A DNA stretch of 64,000 nucleotides, taken from NCBI RefSeq assembly GCF_001591385.1, contig NZ_BCUU01000015.1, positions 1-64,000 on the forward strand, in the 5' to 3' direction. A program made the position numbers and the translations under genes. The DNA comes from Variovorax soli NBRC 106424. GTDB lineage: Bacteria > Pseudomonadota > Gammaproteobacteria > Burkholderiales > Burkholderiaceae_C. The notes under the pieces were generated by a model that was not told where the DNA came from, searched no databases, and saw nothing but the letters and a program-made list of their open reading frames with translations. Below are positions 54,809 to 64,000 of the stretch, piece after piece. How positions within the stretch are numbered: the stretch's first letter is position 1; each line of letters starts with the position of its first letter.

Positions 54809-55624
54809 ATGACCCCCCAGCCCGCATCCGCCTGGCCGCTGGCCGAACTGAGCGCGCAGCTCGATGCCTTGCTGCCGGGCTGCCGGGTGGAACTGGTGGA
54901 GGAAATCGACTCCACCAACACCGAGCTGATGCGGCGCGGGCGCGCGGGCCGGGCCGGCGAGGCCGTGCTGCTGGTGGCCCTGCGCCAGAGCGCCGGCCGC
55001 GGGCGCATGGGCCGGCCCTGGCAAAGCCAGACGGGCGAGACCGACGCCGCCCCCACCCTCACCTTTTCGCTGGGGCTTCCGCTGGCGCCGCGCGACTGGT
55101 CGGGCCTCTCGCTGGCCGTGGGCGTGGCGGTGGCCGAGGCGCTGGATCCGCAACGCAGCGCCGGCCTGGCCCTGAAGTGGCCCAACGACCTGTGGCTGCA
55201 GGACCGCAAGCTGGCCGGCATCCTGATCGAGACCGCCACCCTGCCCGGGGAAGCGTCGACGGCCACGCGCTACGCGGTGATCGGCGTGGGCATCAACATC
55301 GGCCCGCGCGACGCGCAGGGCATGAACACGCCACCGGCCTGCGTGCGCGAGTGGCAGCCGCAGGCCACCGCTCCTGGCGCGCTGGCGCAGATCGCGGCGC
55401 CCCTGCTGCGCACGGTGCTGGAGTTTTCCGAGACAGGCTTCGGCCCGCTGGCCACCCGTTTTGCCCAACGCGACGCCCTGCGCGGGCGCGAGGTGCAGCT
55501 GAGCGACGGCACCGCAGGCCGCTGCGAAGGCGTGGGCTGGACCGGCGAACTGCTCGTGCATACTGCGGCCGGCATGCAATCCATCACCAGCTCCGAAGTC
55601 AGCGTGCGCCCGCGCGCCGGCTGA
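54809..55624 (+). CDS. birA: biotin-[acetyl-CoA-carboxylase] ligase, monofunctional BirA type
   Basis: Attaches biotin to the carrier lysine of acetyl-CoA carboxylase. The 271 residues hold the catalytic domain only: EEIDSTNTELM (about 31-41), the adenylate-binding loop SAGRGRMGRPW (about 61-71), LKWPNDLWLQDRKLAGILIE (split KWPNDLW and KLAGILIE, about 121-142), and IGVGINI. The C-terminal SH3-like domain follows. There is no N-terminal helix-turn-helix, so it should not act as a repressor. It starts 10 bases after the SET gene and is probably co-transcribed. Confidence 0.95.
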   Translation: MTPQPASAWPLAELSAQLDALLPGCRVELVEEIDSTNTELMRRGRAGRAGEAVLLVALRQSAGRGRMGRPWQSQTGETDAAPTLTFSLGLPLAPRDWSGLSLAVGVAVAEALDPQRSAGLALKWPNDLWLQDRKLAGILIETATLPGEASTATRYAVIGVGINIGPRDAQGMNTPPACVREWQPQATAPGALAQIAAPLLRTVLEFSETGFGPLATRFAQRDALRGREVQLSDGTAGRCEGVGWTGELLVHTAAGMQSITSSEVSVRPRAG

Positions 55625-55641
55625 CACACACAGGCCCCGAC

Positions 55642-55845
55642 GTGCGAATTCTGCTGATCGCCCTCGTGCTGGCCAACGGCCTGTATTTCGCCTGGAGCCA
55701 CGGCGCGCTGGCCGCTTTCGGCTGGCTGCCGGCCTCGTACGGCGAACGCGAACCGCATCGGCTGGAGCAGCAGGTGCGCCCCGGCGCGCTGCAGATCAAG
55801 CCGGCCGCTTCTTCGCCGTCTCCCGCGCCTCAAAGCGCACGCTGA
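55642..55845 (+). CDS. small membrane-anchored hypothetical protein downstream of birA
   Basis: A 67-residue protein starting GTG: one N-terminal membrane helix (ILLIALVLANGLYFAW, about 3-18), then a short Pro/Ser/Ala-rich end. The N-terminus looks like the anchors of SPOR-domain proteins that follow birA in related genomes, but no SPOR domain remains, so it may be a shortened version. Its last 50 bases overlap the convergent sensor kinase gene. Identity is inferred from position only. Confidence 0.65.
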   Translation: MRILLIALVLANGLYFAWSHGALAAFGWLPASYGEREPHRLEQQVRPGALQIKPAASSPSPAPQSAR

Positions 55846-57253
55846 AGCGCGAGCCGGGCGGCTTCTTGCCCGGGTGGGCGTCTTCGAGCGACACGGTCGC
55901 GTTGTGCTGCCGCGCGATCTCGCACACGATGGGCAGGCCCAGGCCCGAACCATCCGCATCGTTGCCCAGCACGCGGTAGAAGGGTTCGAACACCAGCTCC
56001 TTGTCGGCCTCGGAAATGCCGGGGCCGGAGTCTTCCACCTGCAGGACCACGACATGGCCGAAGGGGTCGGCCAGCACCCGTGCGGTGATCACGCCGGGCT
56101 TGTCGGGCGACGAGGGCGTGTAGGCAATGGCGTTGTCCACCAGGTTGCGGATCAGCTCCTTGAGCAGCGTGGGAAAGCCCTCCAGCTGCACGCCGGGCGC
56201 ACCGGGCTGGTGGCCGTCGTAGCCCAGGTCCAGCGCCTTGTCCATGGCGCGCGGCACGGCCTCGCGCACCACCTCGATGGTCAGCCGCGCCAGGTCGCAG
56301 ACTTGCGGCGCCAGCGCGCCACCGCCGCCTTCGGCCCGCGCCAGGGCCAGCAGCTGGTTCACCGTGTGGGTGGCGCGCATGCTGGAGCGGCCGATCTGCT
56401 TGAGCGACTGCTTGAGCTCGTCGGCATTGGCGTTCTCGCGCTGCGCCAGGTCGGCCTGCATGCGCAGGCCCGCCAGCGGCGTCTTGAGCTGGTGCGCCGC
56501 GTCGGCCAGGAAGCGCTTCTGGGTCGCCAGCGAATCCTTCAGGCGCATCAGCAGGCCGTTGACCGAGGCCACCAGCGGCGCCACCTCGACCGGCACGGCG
56601 CTGTCGTCCAGCGGGCTCAGGTCGTCGGGGCGGCGCTTGCGGATGCGGTCTTCCAGCTCCGACAAGGGGTTGATGCCGCGCGCCAGCGCCAGCCAGATCA
56701 GCAGCACCGCCAGCGGCAGGATGGCGAACTGCGGCAGCAGCACGCCCTTGATGATCTCGGCGGCCAGCACCTGCTGCTTCTCGCGCGTTTCGGCCAACTG
56801 CACCAGCACCTTGAGTGGCGGGCCGTCGGGCTGCGCCAGCTCGATCCAGATGCTGGCCACGCGCACCGCCTCGCCGCGCAGCTTGTCGTCGCGCAGCACC
56901 ACTTCGCCGGGCGCCTCTTCTTCCTCGGGCAGGGGCACTTCGGCGTCGCCGTCCAGCAGGCGCTTGTCGGCGCCCAGCACCTGGTAGTACACGCGGTCGG
57001 TGCCGTCGGCGCGCAGGATCTGGCCGGCCGACTCCGGCAGCTGGAACTGCACCAGCCCGTTCTGGATGGTGACCATGCGCGACAGCGTGCGCGCATTGAA
57101 CTCGAGCGCGCGGTCGAAGGGCCGGTTGGCAATGCCCTGCGCCACCAGCCAGGTCACGCCGATGCTCACCGGCACCAGCAGCAGCAGGGGCGTGAGCATC
57201 CAGTCGAGGATTTCGCCGAACAGGGAGCGCTGGCCGCGTTGGAAGAGTCTCAA
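55796..57253 (-). CDS. sensor histidine kinase (TctE/2CSK-like)
   Basis: A 485-residue membrane kinase. Helix 1 (about 18-40) and helix 2 (about 176-196) flank a periplasmic sensor region of about 135 residues, as in the 2CSK_N sensor domain of Burkholderiales TctE kinases. Then come HAMP, the phosphoacceptor His in DAAHQLKTPLAGL (about 253), the N-box NLVDNAIAYTP, and G-boxes DSGPGI and GSGLGLPIV. The start is TTG 57253. It lies 61 bases after the response regulator gene. Signal unknown; citrate/tricarboxylate is only a family suggestion. Confidence 0.92.
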   Translation of the reverse strand: MRLFQRGQRSLFGEILDWMLTPLLLLVPVSIGVTWLVAQGIANRPFDRALEFNARTLSRMVTIQNGLVQFQLPESAGQILRADGTDRVYYQVLGADKRLLDGDAEVPLPEEEEAPGEVVLRDDKLRGEAVRVASIWIELAQPDGPPLKVLVQLAETREKQQVLAAEIIKGVLLPQFAILPLAVLLIWLALARGINPLSELEDRIRKRRPDDLSPLDDSAVPVEVAPLVASVNGLLMRLKDSLATQKRFLADAAHQLKTPLAGLRMQADLAQRENANADELKQSLKQIGRSSMRATHTVNQLLALARAEGGGGALAPQVCDLARLTIEVVREAVPRAMDKALDLGYDGHQPGAPGVQLEGFPTLLKELIRNLVDNAIAYTPSSPDKPGVITARVLADPFGHVVVLQVEDSGPGISEADKELVFEPFYRVLGNDADGSGLGLPIVCEIARQHNATVSLEDAHPGKKPPGSRFSVRFEARETAKKRPA

Positions 57254-57314
57254 GGTGGTGGTGTCTCGCGCAGAAGAAGGTCATGCAGGCGAACGTGCCG
57301 CCTACGACCCGGGT

Positions 57315-57989
57315 TCAGCCCTGGATCTTCTCCAGGCAATACCCCAGCCCGCGCACCGTCGCAATGCGAATGGGGCCCTTCTCGATCTTCTTGCGCAGGC
57401 GGTGGATGTACACCTCGATGGCATTGAGGCTCACCTCTTCGCCCCATTCGCACAGCCGCTCCACCAGCTGGTCCTTGCTGACCAGCCGGCCGGCGCGCTG
57501 CAGCAGCACTTCGAGCAGGCCCAGCTCGCGTGCCGACAGCTCCACCATCTTGCCGTCGATGGTGGCCACGCGGCCTGCCTGGTCGTAGATCAGCGGGCCG
57601 TGCTTGATGGCGTTGCTGGTGGCGCCCATGCCGCGCCGCGTGAGGGCGCGCACGCGCGCCTCGAGTTCCTGCAGCGAAAAGGGCTTGGCCATGTAGTCGT
57701 CGGCGCCGAAGTCCAGGCCCTTGACGCGCTCTTCCACGCTGTCGGCCGCGGTGAGCACCAGCACCGGCATCTGCTGGCCGCGGGCGCGCAGGCGCTTGAG
57801 GATTTCCAGGCCGTGCAGCCCGGGCAGGCCCAGGTCGAGGATCAGCAGATCGAACTCGCTGTTGGTCATGAGCGCCGCGTCGGCCTGGTTGCCGCTGGCC
57901 ACATGATCGACTGCCGCGCCCGAAGTGCGCAGGCTGCGCAGCAGGGCGTCCGCCAACACCTGGTCGTCTTCGGCAATCAGTATGCGCAT
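57315..57989 (-). CDS. OmpR-family response regulator (TctD-like)
   Basis: A 224-residue regulator with an N-terminal receiver (acidic pair ILIAEDDQV; phosphoacceptor Asp in LLILDLGLPG, about 51; Lys in DDYMAKPF) and a C-terminal winged helix (about 125-224; SLNAIEVYIHRLRKKI, ATVRGLGYCL). It is the partner of the kinase encoded 61 bases downstream. The ATG at 57989 has AAGGAGA 8 bases upstream, which decides the start. No transport gene for the presumed target is in the window. Confidence 0.95.
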   Translation of the reverse strand: MRILIAEDDQVLADALLRSLRTSGAAVDHVASGNQADAALMTNSEFDLLILDLGLPGLHGLEILKRLRARGQQMPVLVLTAADSVEERVKGLDFGADDYMAKPFSLQELEARVRALTRRGMGATSNAIKHGPLIYDQAGRVATIDGKMVELSARELGLLEVLLQRAGRLVSKDQLVERLCEWGEEVSLNAIEVYIHRLRKKIEKGPIRIATVRGLGYCLEKIQG

Positions 57990-58067
57990 TGCGTTTGTCT
58001 CCTTACGCGATTCTAGAAGTCGCAACCTCCCATTGCTGCCGGGGCGACTCAGGGCTTGCCCGCCCTT

Positions 58068-58559
58068 TCAGGCAGGCTCGCCGGCCTCGCCTGCGTAGGC
58101 CTCCAGCCCCAGCGCCACCACGGTGGCGACCTCCTGGCCCACGGCGGCGCGAAACTCGTCCTCGGCCTGCGCCACGGCGCGCCGGAAGGCTTCCAGCCAG
58201 GCCAGGCCGTCGGCGGTGAACTGCACCTGCCGGGCCCGCGCGTCGAGCGGATCGGGGCTGCGCGTGACCAATCCCCAAGCCTCGCACTGGTCGACCAGCA
58301 TGCCCATGGCCTGCTTGGTCATGCCGGCGCGCTCGGCCAGCTCGGTCAGGCGCGAGCCGCCGCGCGCCAGGTGGCGGGTGATGTGGATGTGGGCCGCACT
58401 CACCTGCGCGCGGGCCGCGAGGTTGGACAGCGCCAGCGGCACCTCGACCTCATGCGCCATGAGCGAGAGCACCCGCTCGTCGAAGCGCCGCATGGCGTGG
58501 CCCAGCAGGCGGCCCAGGTGGGTCTGGCGCCAGGCGTCTTGATCGGGGTTCAGGGACAT
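58068..58559 (-). CDS. MarR family transcriptional regulator
   Basis: A 163-residue winged-helix dimer-type regulator. The recognition region is GSRLTELAERAGMTKQAMGMLVDQCEAWGLVTRSPDPLDARARQVQFT (split: LAERAGMTKQAM, helix-turn-helix; DARARQVQFT, wing), about 67-115. It is divergent from recA, and an 8-bp inverted repeat lies 10 bases before its start. Ligand and targets are unknown; autoregulation through that repeat is likely. Confidence 0.92.
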   Translation of the reverse strand: MSLNPDQDAWRQTHLGRLLGHAMRRFDERVLSLMAHEVEVPLALSNLAARAQVSAAHIHITRHLARGGSRLTELAERAGMTKQAMGMLVDQCEAWGLVTRSPDPLDARARQVQFTADGLAWLEAFRRAVAQAEDEFRAAVGQEVATVVALGLEAYAGEAGEPA

Positions 58560-58569
58560 GGCTCAAATG

Positions 58570-58600
58570 GTAAAGCAAACTGACTAAATAACTGCTTTAC
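58570..58600. promoter_or_regulatory. likely MarR operator (8-bp inverted repeat)
   Basis: GTAAAGCA (58570-58577) and its exact complement TGCTTTAC (58593-58600) flank a 15-base AT-rich spacer. It is just upstream of the marR ATG (58559) and within the marR-recA divergent region. Symmetry and position suggest an operator; proof needs binding data. Confidence 0.65.
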
Positions 58601-58624
58601 TCGCCGGTATGGCCACGTACACTA

Positions 58625-58640
58625 CTGTTCAAGCATCCAG
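58625..58640 (+). promoter_or_regulatory. LexA (SOS) box upstream of recA, one mismatch
   Basis: CTGT-N8-CCAG matches the proteobacterial SOS box CTGT-N8-ACAG in 7 of 8 fixed positions. It lies 62 bases before the recA start, as expected for SOS-controlled recA. Confidence 0.65.
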
Positions 58641-58662
58641 CCTGTGATTCGAAGCAGGCTGG
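58637..58662 (+). repeat. 8-bp inverted repeat in the recA leader
   Basis: CCAGCCTG (58637-58644) pairs exactly with CAGGCTGG (58655-58662) around a 10-base loop, so the recA 5' leader can form a hairpin. Its first bases overlap the SOS box. No function assigned. Confidence 0.55.
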
Positions 58663-58701
58663 CAACCAAACACCAACCTGTTGATTTTCAAGGAGATTCT
58701 C

Positions 58702-59829
<1,128 letters not shown>

Positions 59830-59842
59830 GCCTTGGCCGGAG

Positions 59843-59879
59843 GCGCCGGTGCGGGCTTCATGAAGGCCCGCGCCGGCGC
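59843..59879 (+). terminator. recA-recX intergenic hairpin (attenuator)
   Basis: A 14-bp stem pairs 59843-59856 with 59866-59879, with one G-T pair and a TTCATGAAG loop. No T-run follows. In E. coli a hairpin between recA and recX limits readthrough, so recX is made at much lower level; this one is well placed to do the same. Confidence 0.65.
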
Positions 59880-59887
59880 GGCGATCC

Positions 59888-60337
59888 ATGGGATTCGACG
59901 CCCCTTCCCTCAAGGGCCGGGCCCTGCGCCTGCTCGCGCAGCGTGAGCACTCGCGCGCCGAGCTGGAGCGCAAGCTGGCCAGGTATGAAGAAGAGCCCGG
60001 CACCCTCGCCCAGGCGCTGGACGAACTGGCAGCTCGCGATTTCATCAGCGAACCGCGCGTGGTGCAGTCGGTGCTGCACCAGCGCGCGAGCCGCATGGGT
60101 GCCATGCGCCTGAAGCAGGAACTGCAACAAAAGGGCATTGGCGCCGAGGCCATCGCCGGCGCCATGGCGCAGCTCAAGAGCACCGAACTGGAGCGCGCAC
60201 GCGAGGTCTGGCGCCGCCGCTTCGGCCAGCCGCCCGCCGACGCCGCGGAGCGGGCGAAGCAGACGCGCTTCCTGCTGGCGCGGGGCTTTTCGGGGGAGAT
60301 CGTTCGCCGCGTTCTCTCCCTTCCCGACGACATCTGA
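59888..60337 (+). CDS. recX: RecA regulator RecX
   Basis: Inhibits RecA filament growth and coprotease activity. The 149 residues are built of repeated three-helix units: [20 protein letters not shown] (split [13 protein letters not shown]), [20 protein letters not shown], and [12 protein letters not shown], with [15 protein letters not shown] at the end. These match the RecX signatures. It lies 58 bases after recA behind a hairpin and should be co-transcribed at low level. Confidence 0.95.
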   Translation: MGFDAPSLKGRALRLLAQREHSRAELERKLARYEEEPGTLAQALDELAARDFISEPRVVQSVLHQRASRMGAMRLKQELQQKGIGAEAIAGAMAQLKSTELERAREVWRRRFGQPPADAAERAKQTRFLLARGFSGEIVRRVLSLPDDI

Positions 60338-60397
60338 GCCGACTTGCGTGCTGCCGGCACGCCTCTTGCACTCCGGGTTGATCAAAAATTTTCAGAG

Positions 60398-60419
60398 TGC
60401 GCTTATATTTGTAAGCGCA
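60398..60419. promoter_or_regulatory. 22-bp palindromic operator overlapping the promoter of the MurR/RpiR gene
   Basis: TGCGCTTA (60398-60405) and TAAGCGCA (60412-60419) are exact complements with a 6-base spacer. TATATT at 60404-60409 is a -10 candidate and TTGATC (60378-60383) a -35 candidate, spaced 20. A MurR/RpiR dimer bound here would block transcription; autoregulation of the whole operon is likely. Confidence 0.7.
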
Positions 60420-60438
60420 TTTACCTGAAGCCCCGACA

Positions 60439-61374
60439 GTGCAAGCATCCTCTTCCCCGGCCGGCAGCGGCAACACCATGGTGGCGCGCCGCATCGCCCA
60501 GGTGTTGCCGCAGCTCACGCGCGCGCACCGGCGGGTGGCCGACCACGTGCTGGCGCATCCGCTGCAGGTGGCGACGCAGCCCATCGACGAACTGGCAGCC
60601 AGCATCGGCGTGTCGGTGGCCACGGCCAACCGCTTCGCGCGGGCCCTGGGCTTCGAGGGCTATGCCACCTTCCGAGCCGAACTGGTGCGCGGCTTCGAGC
60701 CGCTGCTGGCGCCGGTGCAGGAGCTGCGCGACAACCTGGCGCAGCCGGGCACCGTGGCCGAGGTCTTCATGGCGGTGCTCGACGAGAGCCAGCGAAACAT
60801 CGGGGCCACCCGCCGCTCGCTGGACCATGCCGCCTGCGAGGAGGCGGTTCGCCGCATCCTCGCGGCGCGCACGACCGCGATCGTCGGCTTCGGTGCGAGC
60901 GCCTGGCTGGCCGGGCTGCTGCACCATGGGCTGGAGTCCTACTGCCCCGACGTGCGGCTGCTCGCCGGGCCAGCAGGCGTCAGCCAGGCGGCCCGTGCCC
61001 TCGCCCGCCGCGGCCCGGAGGACCTGCTGGTCGCCATGGCCTTCCCGCGCTACCTCAACGACACCGTCACGCTGGCGCGCGAGGCCCGCGCGCGCGGCGT
61101 GCAGGTGCTGGCCATCACCGACCGGCCCAGTTCGCCGCTGGCGCCGTTGGCCGATGTGGTGCTCTATGCCCAGACCGGCACCCGCTACCGCCCCAACTGC
61201 GAGACCGGCGCGCTGGCGCTGGTCGAGGCGCTGAGCAGCGCCGTGGCCCTGCGCGCCCCAGGCGCCTACCAGACGGCTGGCAAAGTCGTCGATTCGGTGG
61301 CACCGTGGCTGCATGGCGGCCCGGGCCGGCAGGCGCAGGTGCTTCCGAACCCTTCAACCAAACGATCCCGATGA
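60439..61374 (+). CDS. MurR/RpiR family transcriptional regulator
   Basis: A 311-residue regulator with an N-terminal RpiR HTH (about 14-90: LAASIGVSVATANRFARALGFEGYATFR, split SVATANRFARALG) and a C-terminal SIS sugar-isomerase domain (about 125-270: AIVGFGASAWLAGLLHHGL, then LLVAMAFPRYLNDTV and LAITDRPSSPLA). SIS domains usually bind phosphosugars, but here the linked genes are for a peptide (glutathione-type) pathway. GTG start at 60439. Its stop overlaps the next ATG (ATGA). Likely controls itself and the downstream operon. Confidence 0.9.
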   Translation: MQASSSPAGSGNTMVARRIAQVLPQLTRAHRRVADHVLAHPLQVATQPIDELAASIGVSVATANRFARALGFEGYATFRAELVRGFEPLLAPVQELRDNLAQPGTVAEVFMAVLDESQRNIGATRRSLDHAACEEAVRRILAARTTAIVGFGASAWLAGLLHHGLESYCPDVRLLAGPAGVSQAARALARRGPEDLLVAMAFPRYLNDTVTLAREARARGVQVLAITDRPSSPLAPLADVVLYAQTGTRYRPNCETGALALVEALSSAVALRAPGAYQTAGKVVDSVAPWLHGGPGRQAQVLPNPSTKRSR

Positions 61375-62348
61375 GTTCCACCACCCCCGTCATCGCCATC
61401 CATGGCGGCGCCGGCACCATCAGTGCCGCCACGCTCGCGCCCGATGCCGCGCGTGGCTACCACGAGGCCCTGCACGCCATCACGCTGGCCGCGCAGAAAC
61501 TGCTGCTCGCTGGCGGCTCGGCCCTCGACGCCGCCTGCCTTGCGGTCGAGATGCTGGAAGACTGCCCGCTCTTCAACGCCGGCCACGGCGCCGTCTTCAC
61601 CCATGCCGAAACCCACGAGCTGGATGCCGCGGTGATGGATGGCGCCGACCTGCGCGCCGGCGCCATTGCCGGCGTGAGCCATGTGCGCCGCCCGGTGCGC
61701 GCGGCACGCGCCGTGATGGAGGACGGTGCCCATGTGCTGCTGGCCGGCGCGGGCGCCGAGGCTTTCGCACGCGAGCGCGGGCTGGAGATGGTCGAGCCTT
61801 CCTATTTCTCCACCGAGGCGCGCCGTGCCCAGTTGCACCGTGTGCGGGATGCCGGCCGCGTCGCCCTCGACCACGACAGTGCCGCCCTCGCCTTCAACTT
61901 CCAGCGCGAGCAAGCCCCGCTCGACGAGGACCGCAAGATGGGCACTGTCGGCGCCGTCGCGCTCGACATCCAGGGCCACCTCGCAGCCGCCACCTCCACC
62001 GGCGGCATGACCAACAAGCGCGTGGGCCGCGTGGGCGATTCGCCGCTCATCGGCGCCGGCACCTATGCCGACGACCGCACCGCCGCCGTGTCCTGCACCG
62101 GCAGCGGCGAGATGTTCATCCGCGTGGCCGCCGCCTACGATGTCTGCGCACGCATGCGCTACGCGGGGCAGTCGCTCGGCGAGGCGTGCGAGGCGGTGGT
62201 CATGCACAGCCTGCCGGCCATCGGCGGCAACGGCGGACTGATCGCCGTCGACCGCCAGGGAAACCTGAGCCTGGCCTTCAACACCGAAGGCATGTACCGT
62301 GCGCATGCCCGCGGCGCGCAGGCGCCGGTCACTGCCATCCATCGCTGA
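61371..62348 (+). CDS. iaaA: isoaspartyl peptidase/L-asparaginase (IaaA)
   Basis: Ntn-hydrolase cleaving beta-aspartyl dipeptides and asparagine. The 325-residue precursor has [11 protein letters not shown] (8-18), then self-cleaves before the nucleophile Thr192 in [34 protein letters not shown] (split [18 protein letters not shown]) and [10 protein letters not shown] define the substrate pocket. E. coli iaaA also sits directly before gsiABCD, the glutathione importer. ATG at 61371 overlaps the regulator stop, and gsiA begins 5 bases after its stop. Confidence 0.95.
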   Translation: MSSTTPVIAIHGGAGTISAATLAPDAARGYHEALHAITLAAQKLLLAGGSALDAACLAVEMLEDCPLFNAGHGAVFTHAETHELDAAVMDGADLRAGAIAGVSHVRRPVRAARAVMEDGAHVLLAGAGAEAFARERGLEMVEPSYFSTEARRAQLHRVRDAGRVALDHDSAALAFNFQREQAPLDEDRKMGTVGAVALDIQGHLAAATSTGGMTNKRVGRVGDSPLIGAGTYADDRTAAVSCTGSGEMFIRVAAAYDVCARMRYAGQSLGEACEAVVMHSLPAIGGNGGLIAVDRQGNLSLAFNTEGMYRAHARGAQAPVTAIHR

Positions 62349-62352
62349 ATCC

Positions 62353-64000
62353 ATGTCCGCTGTTCTCGCCGAAGCCGGCACTTCTTCCGCCGCCTTGCAC
62401 CTGCCCGAGCAGCACGTGCTGGCGGTCAACGACCTCACCGTGCGCTTCGCCACGTCCGAGCGCACGGTCGATGCCGTGCGCAATCTGTCCTTCCACGTCG
62501 AGCGCGGCGAGACGCTGGCCATAGTGGGCGAGTCGGGCTCGGGCAAGTCGGTCACCTCGCTGTCGGTGATGCGGCTGGTCGAATGGGGCGGCGGCCGCAT
62601 CCCGAGCGGCACCATGGCCTTCCGCCGGCGCAACGGCGAGGTGCTGGACCTGGCGCGCGCCTCCAACGCAACGATGCGCGCCATCCGCGGTGCCGACATC
62701 GCGATGATCTTCCAGGAGCCGATGACCTCGCTCAACCCGGTGTTCACCGCCGGCGACCAGATCGCCGAGGCCGTGTCCATCCACCAGGGCAAGGACCGCA
62801 CGGCAGCGCGTGCCGAGGCCCTGCGCATGCTGGAGCTGGTGCGCATTCCGGAGGCGCGCAGCGTGCTCTCGCGCTATCCGCACCAGCTCTCGGGCGGCAT
62901 GCGCCAGCGGGTGATGATCGCCATGGCGCTGTCGTGCCGGCCTTCGCTGCTCATTGCCGACGAGCCGACCACCGCGCTGGACGTCACCATCCAGGCGCAG
63001 ATCCTGCAGCTCATCCGCGAGCTGCAGCGCGAGATGCACATGGGCGTGGTCTTCATCACGCATGACATGGGCGTGGTGGCCGAGGTGGCCGACCGCGTGC
63101 TGGTGATGTACCGCGGCAACCAGGTCGAAGAGGCGCCGTCGGCGCAGATCTTCGCCCAGCCCCAGCACCCCTACACCAAGGCGCTGCTGTCCGCCGTCCC
63201 CCGGCTGGGCGCGATGCGCGGCACCGACCTGCCCGCCAAGTTCGAGCTGCTGCGCGTCGATGCGCCGGCGGGCGTCGAGGCCGCGCCGGTGGTCGACACG
63301 GTCCGGCGAGATGCGCCGCCCGTGCTTCGCGTGCAGGACCTGGTCACGCGTTTCCCGCTGCGCCAGGGCTTCTTCGGCCGCGTCACGCGCGAGGTGCACG
63401 CGGTGGAGAAGGTGAGCTTCGAGCTGCGCGCCGGCGAGACGCTGGCACTGGTGGGCGAATCGGGCTGCGGCAAGTCGACCACCGGTCGTTCGCTGCTGCG
63501 CCTGGTCGAGAGCCAGCGCGGCCGCATCGAGTTCGGCGGCCGCGAGATCCTGTCGCTGCCCGAGCGCGAGGTGCGCCATCTTCGCCGCGACATCCAGTTC
63601 ATCTTCCAGGACCCCTTCGCCTCGCTCGACCCGCGGGTGACGGTGGGCTTCTCGATCATGGAGCCGCTGCTGGTGCATGGCGTGGCCGACGGCGAGAAGG
63701 CGCGCGAGCGGGTCCGCTGGCTGCTCGACAAGGTGGGCCTGCCGCCCGAGTATGCGCAGCGCTATCCGCACGAGTTCTCCGGGGGCCAGCGCCAGCGCAT
63801 CGCGATTGCCCGCGCCCTCGCGCTCAACCCGAAAGTGGTGGTGGCGGACGAGTCGGTGTCGGCGCTGGACGTGTCGATCCAGGCGCAGATCGTCAACCTC
63901 ATGCTGGACCTGCAGCGCGAGCTGGGGGTGGCCTTTCTCTTCATCTCGCACGACATGGCGGTGGTGGAGCGCATCAGCCATCGCGTCGCCGTGATGTACC
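62353..64000 (+). CDS. gsiA: dual-ATPase ABC transporter subunit GsiA-type (3' end beyond window)
   Basis: ATP-hydrolysing subunit of a glutathione/dipeptide importer. About 549 residues are visible and continue to the right edge. The first ABC domain has VGESGSGKS (about 58-66), Q-loop FQEPMTS, signature LSGGMRQRV and Walker [10 protein letters not shown]. The linker and oligopeptide motif ([19 protein letters not shown]) follow. The second domain has [10 protein letters not shown] (about 369-378), [18 protein letters not shown] and [10 protein letters not shown]. The neighbourhood iaaA-gsiA strongly points to glutathione import (gsiBCD expected beyond the window). Close relatives are the fused Dpp/Opp ATPases. 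Confidence 0.93.
   Translation, partial: MSAVLAEAGTSSAALHLPEQHVLAVNDLTVRFATSERTVDAVRNLSFHVERGETLAIVGESGSGKSVTSLSVMRLVEWGGGRIPSGTMAFRRRNGEVLDLARASNATMRAIRGADIAMIFQEPMTSLNPVFTAGDQIAEAVSIHQGKDRTAARAEALRMLELVRIPEARSVLSRYPHQLSGGMRQRVMIAMALSCRPSLLIADEPTTALDVTIQAQILQLIRELQREMHMGVVFITHDMGVVAEVADRVLVMYRGNQVEEAPSAQIFAQPQHPYTKALLSAVPRLGAMRGTDLPAKFELLRVDAPAGVEAAPVVDTVRRDAPPVLRVQDLVTRFPLRQGFFGRVTREVHAVEKVSFELRAGETLALVGESGCGKSTTGRSLLRLVESQRGRIEFGGREILSLPEREVRHLRRDIQFIFQDPFASLDPRVTVGFSIMEPLLVHGVADGEKARERVRWLLDKVGLPPEYAQRYPHEFSGGQRQRIAIARALALNPKVVVADESVSALDVSIQAQIVNLMLDLQRELGVAFLFISHDMAVVERISHRVAVMY

Overview
The window is dense, very GC-rich (third codon positions almost always G or C) and reads as chromosomal DNA of a betaproteobacterium, most likely Comamonadaceae/Variovorax-like. 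This rests on protein style and gene sets (metXW behind a SAM-II riboswitch, lptD-surA-rsmA, an infA copy beside dbpA, recA-recX, gsi glutathione importer), not on a search. I saw no rRNA, tRNA, insertion sequence, phage gene or CRISPR array. Most genes are core or conserved accessory. Two genes run off the ends: an RRM protein on the left and a GsiA-type ATPase on the right.

Layout. 0-5 kb: an RRM protein; a manganese-type (yybP-ykoY) riboswitch before a GDT1/UPF0016 exporter; a SAM-II riboswitch and terminator hairpin before metX-metW; a YigZ protein; a bactofilin. 5-17 kb: DUF72, M20 peptidase, lysophospholipase-like hydrolase, MFS, YidB-like, rsmE and amgK, then divergently lptD-surA and rsmA. 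16-20 kb: a secreted barnase-type RNase with its barstar, a small reading frame, and maeB. 20-26 kb: a tightly coupled five-gene operon (SPFH/SHOCT protein, double-zinc-ribbon DUF4178 membrane protein, DUF350 protein, membrane-fused aminopropyltransferase, exported FAD oxidoreductase), the best candidate for an under-described system. 26-35 kb: pepP, a large lipoprotein, murU and speD, then tkt and gapA. 35-42 kb: small catabolic and stress genes, including a VOC dioxygenase/cytochrome c pair divergent from tetR-mpg. 42-50 kb: MFS-dbpA-infA, an S1C-fold protein that has lost two triad residues, a xylulokinase/TIM-barrel pair and a C26 amidotransferase. 50-56 kb: a PLP lyase; topoisomerase III fused to an H1-like tail and a SWIB domain; a divergent SET-domain protein across a 37-bp alternating pyrimidine-purine tract; birA. 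56-64 kb: a TctE/TctD-like two-component pair, marR, recA-recX, and a MurR/RpiR regulator-isoaspartyl peptidase-gsiA operon.

Connections. AmgK and MurU are both present (20 kb apart), so the MurNAc recycling shunt is likely. SpeD supplies decarboxylated AdoMet that the aminopropyltransferase of the SPFH operon could use. The topoisomerase-SWIB and SET pair brings together three chromatin-type features (SWIB, SET, H1-like tail) at one divergent locus. Start codons were chosen from ribosome-binding sites, 4-base overlaps and family N-termini; several genes start at GTG or TTG.
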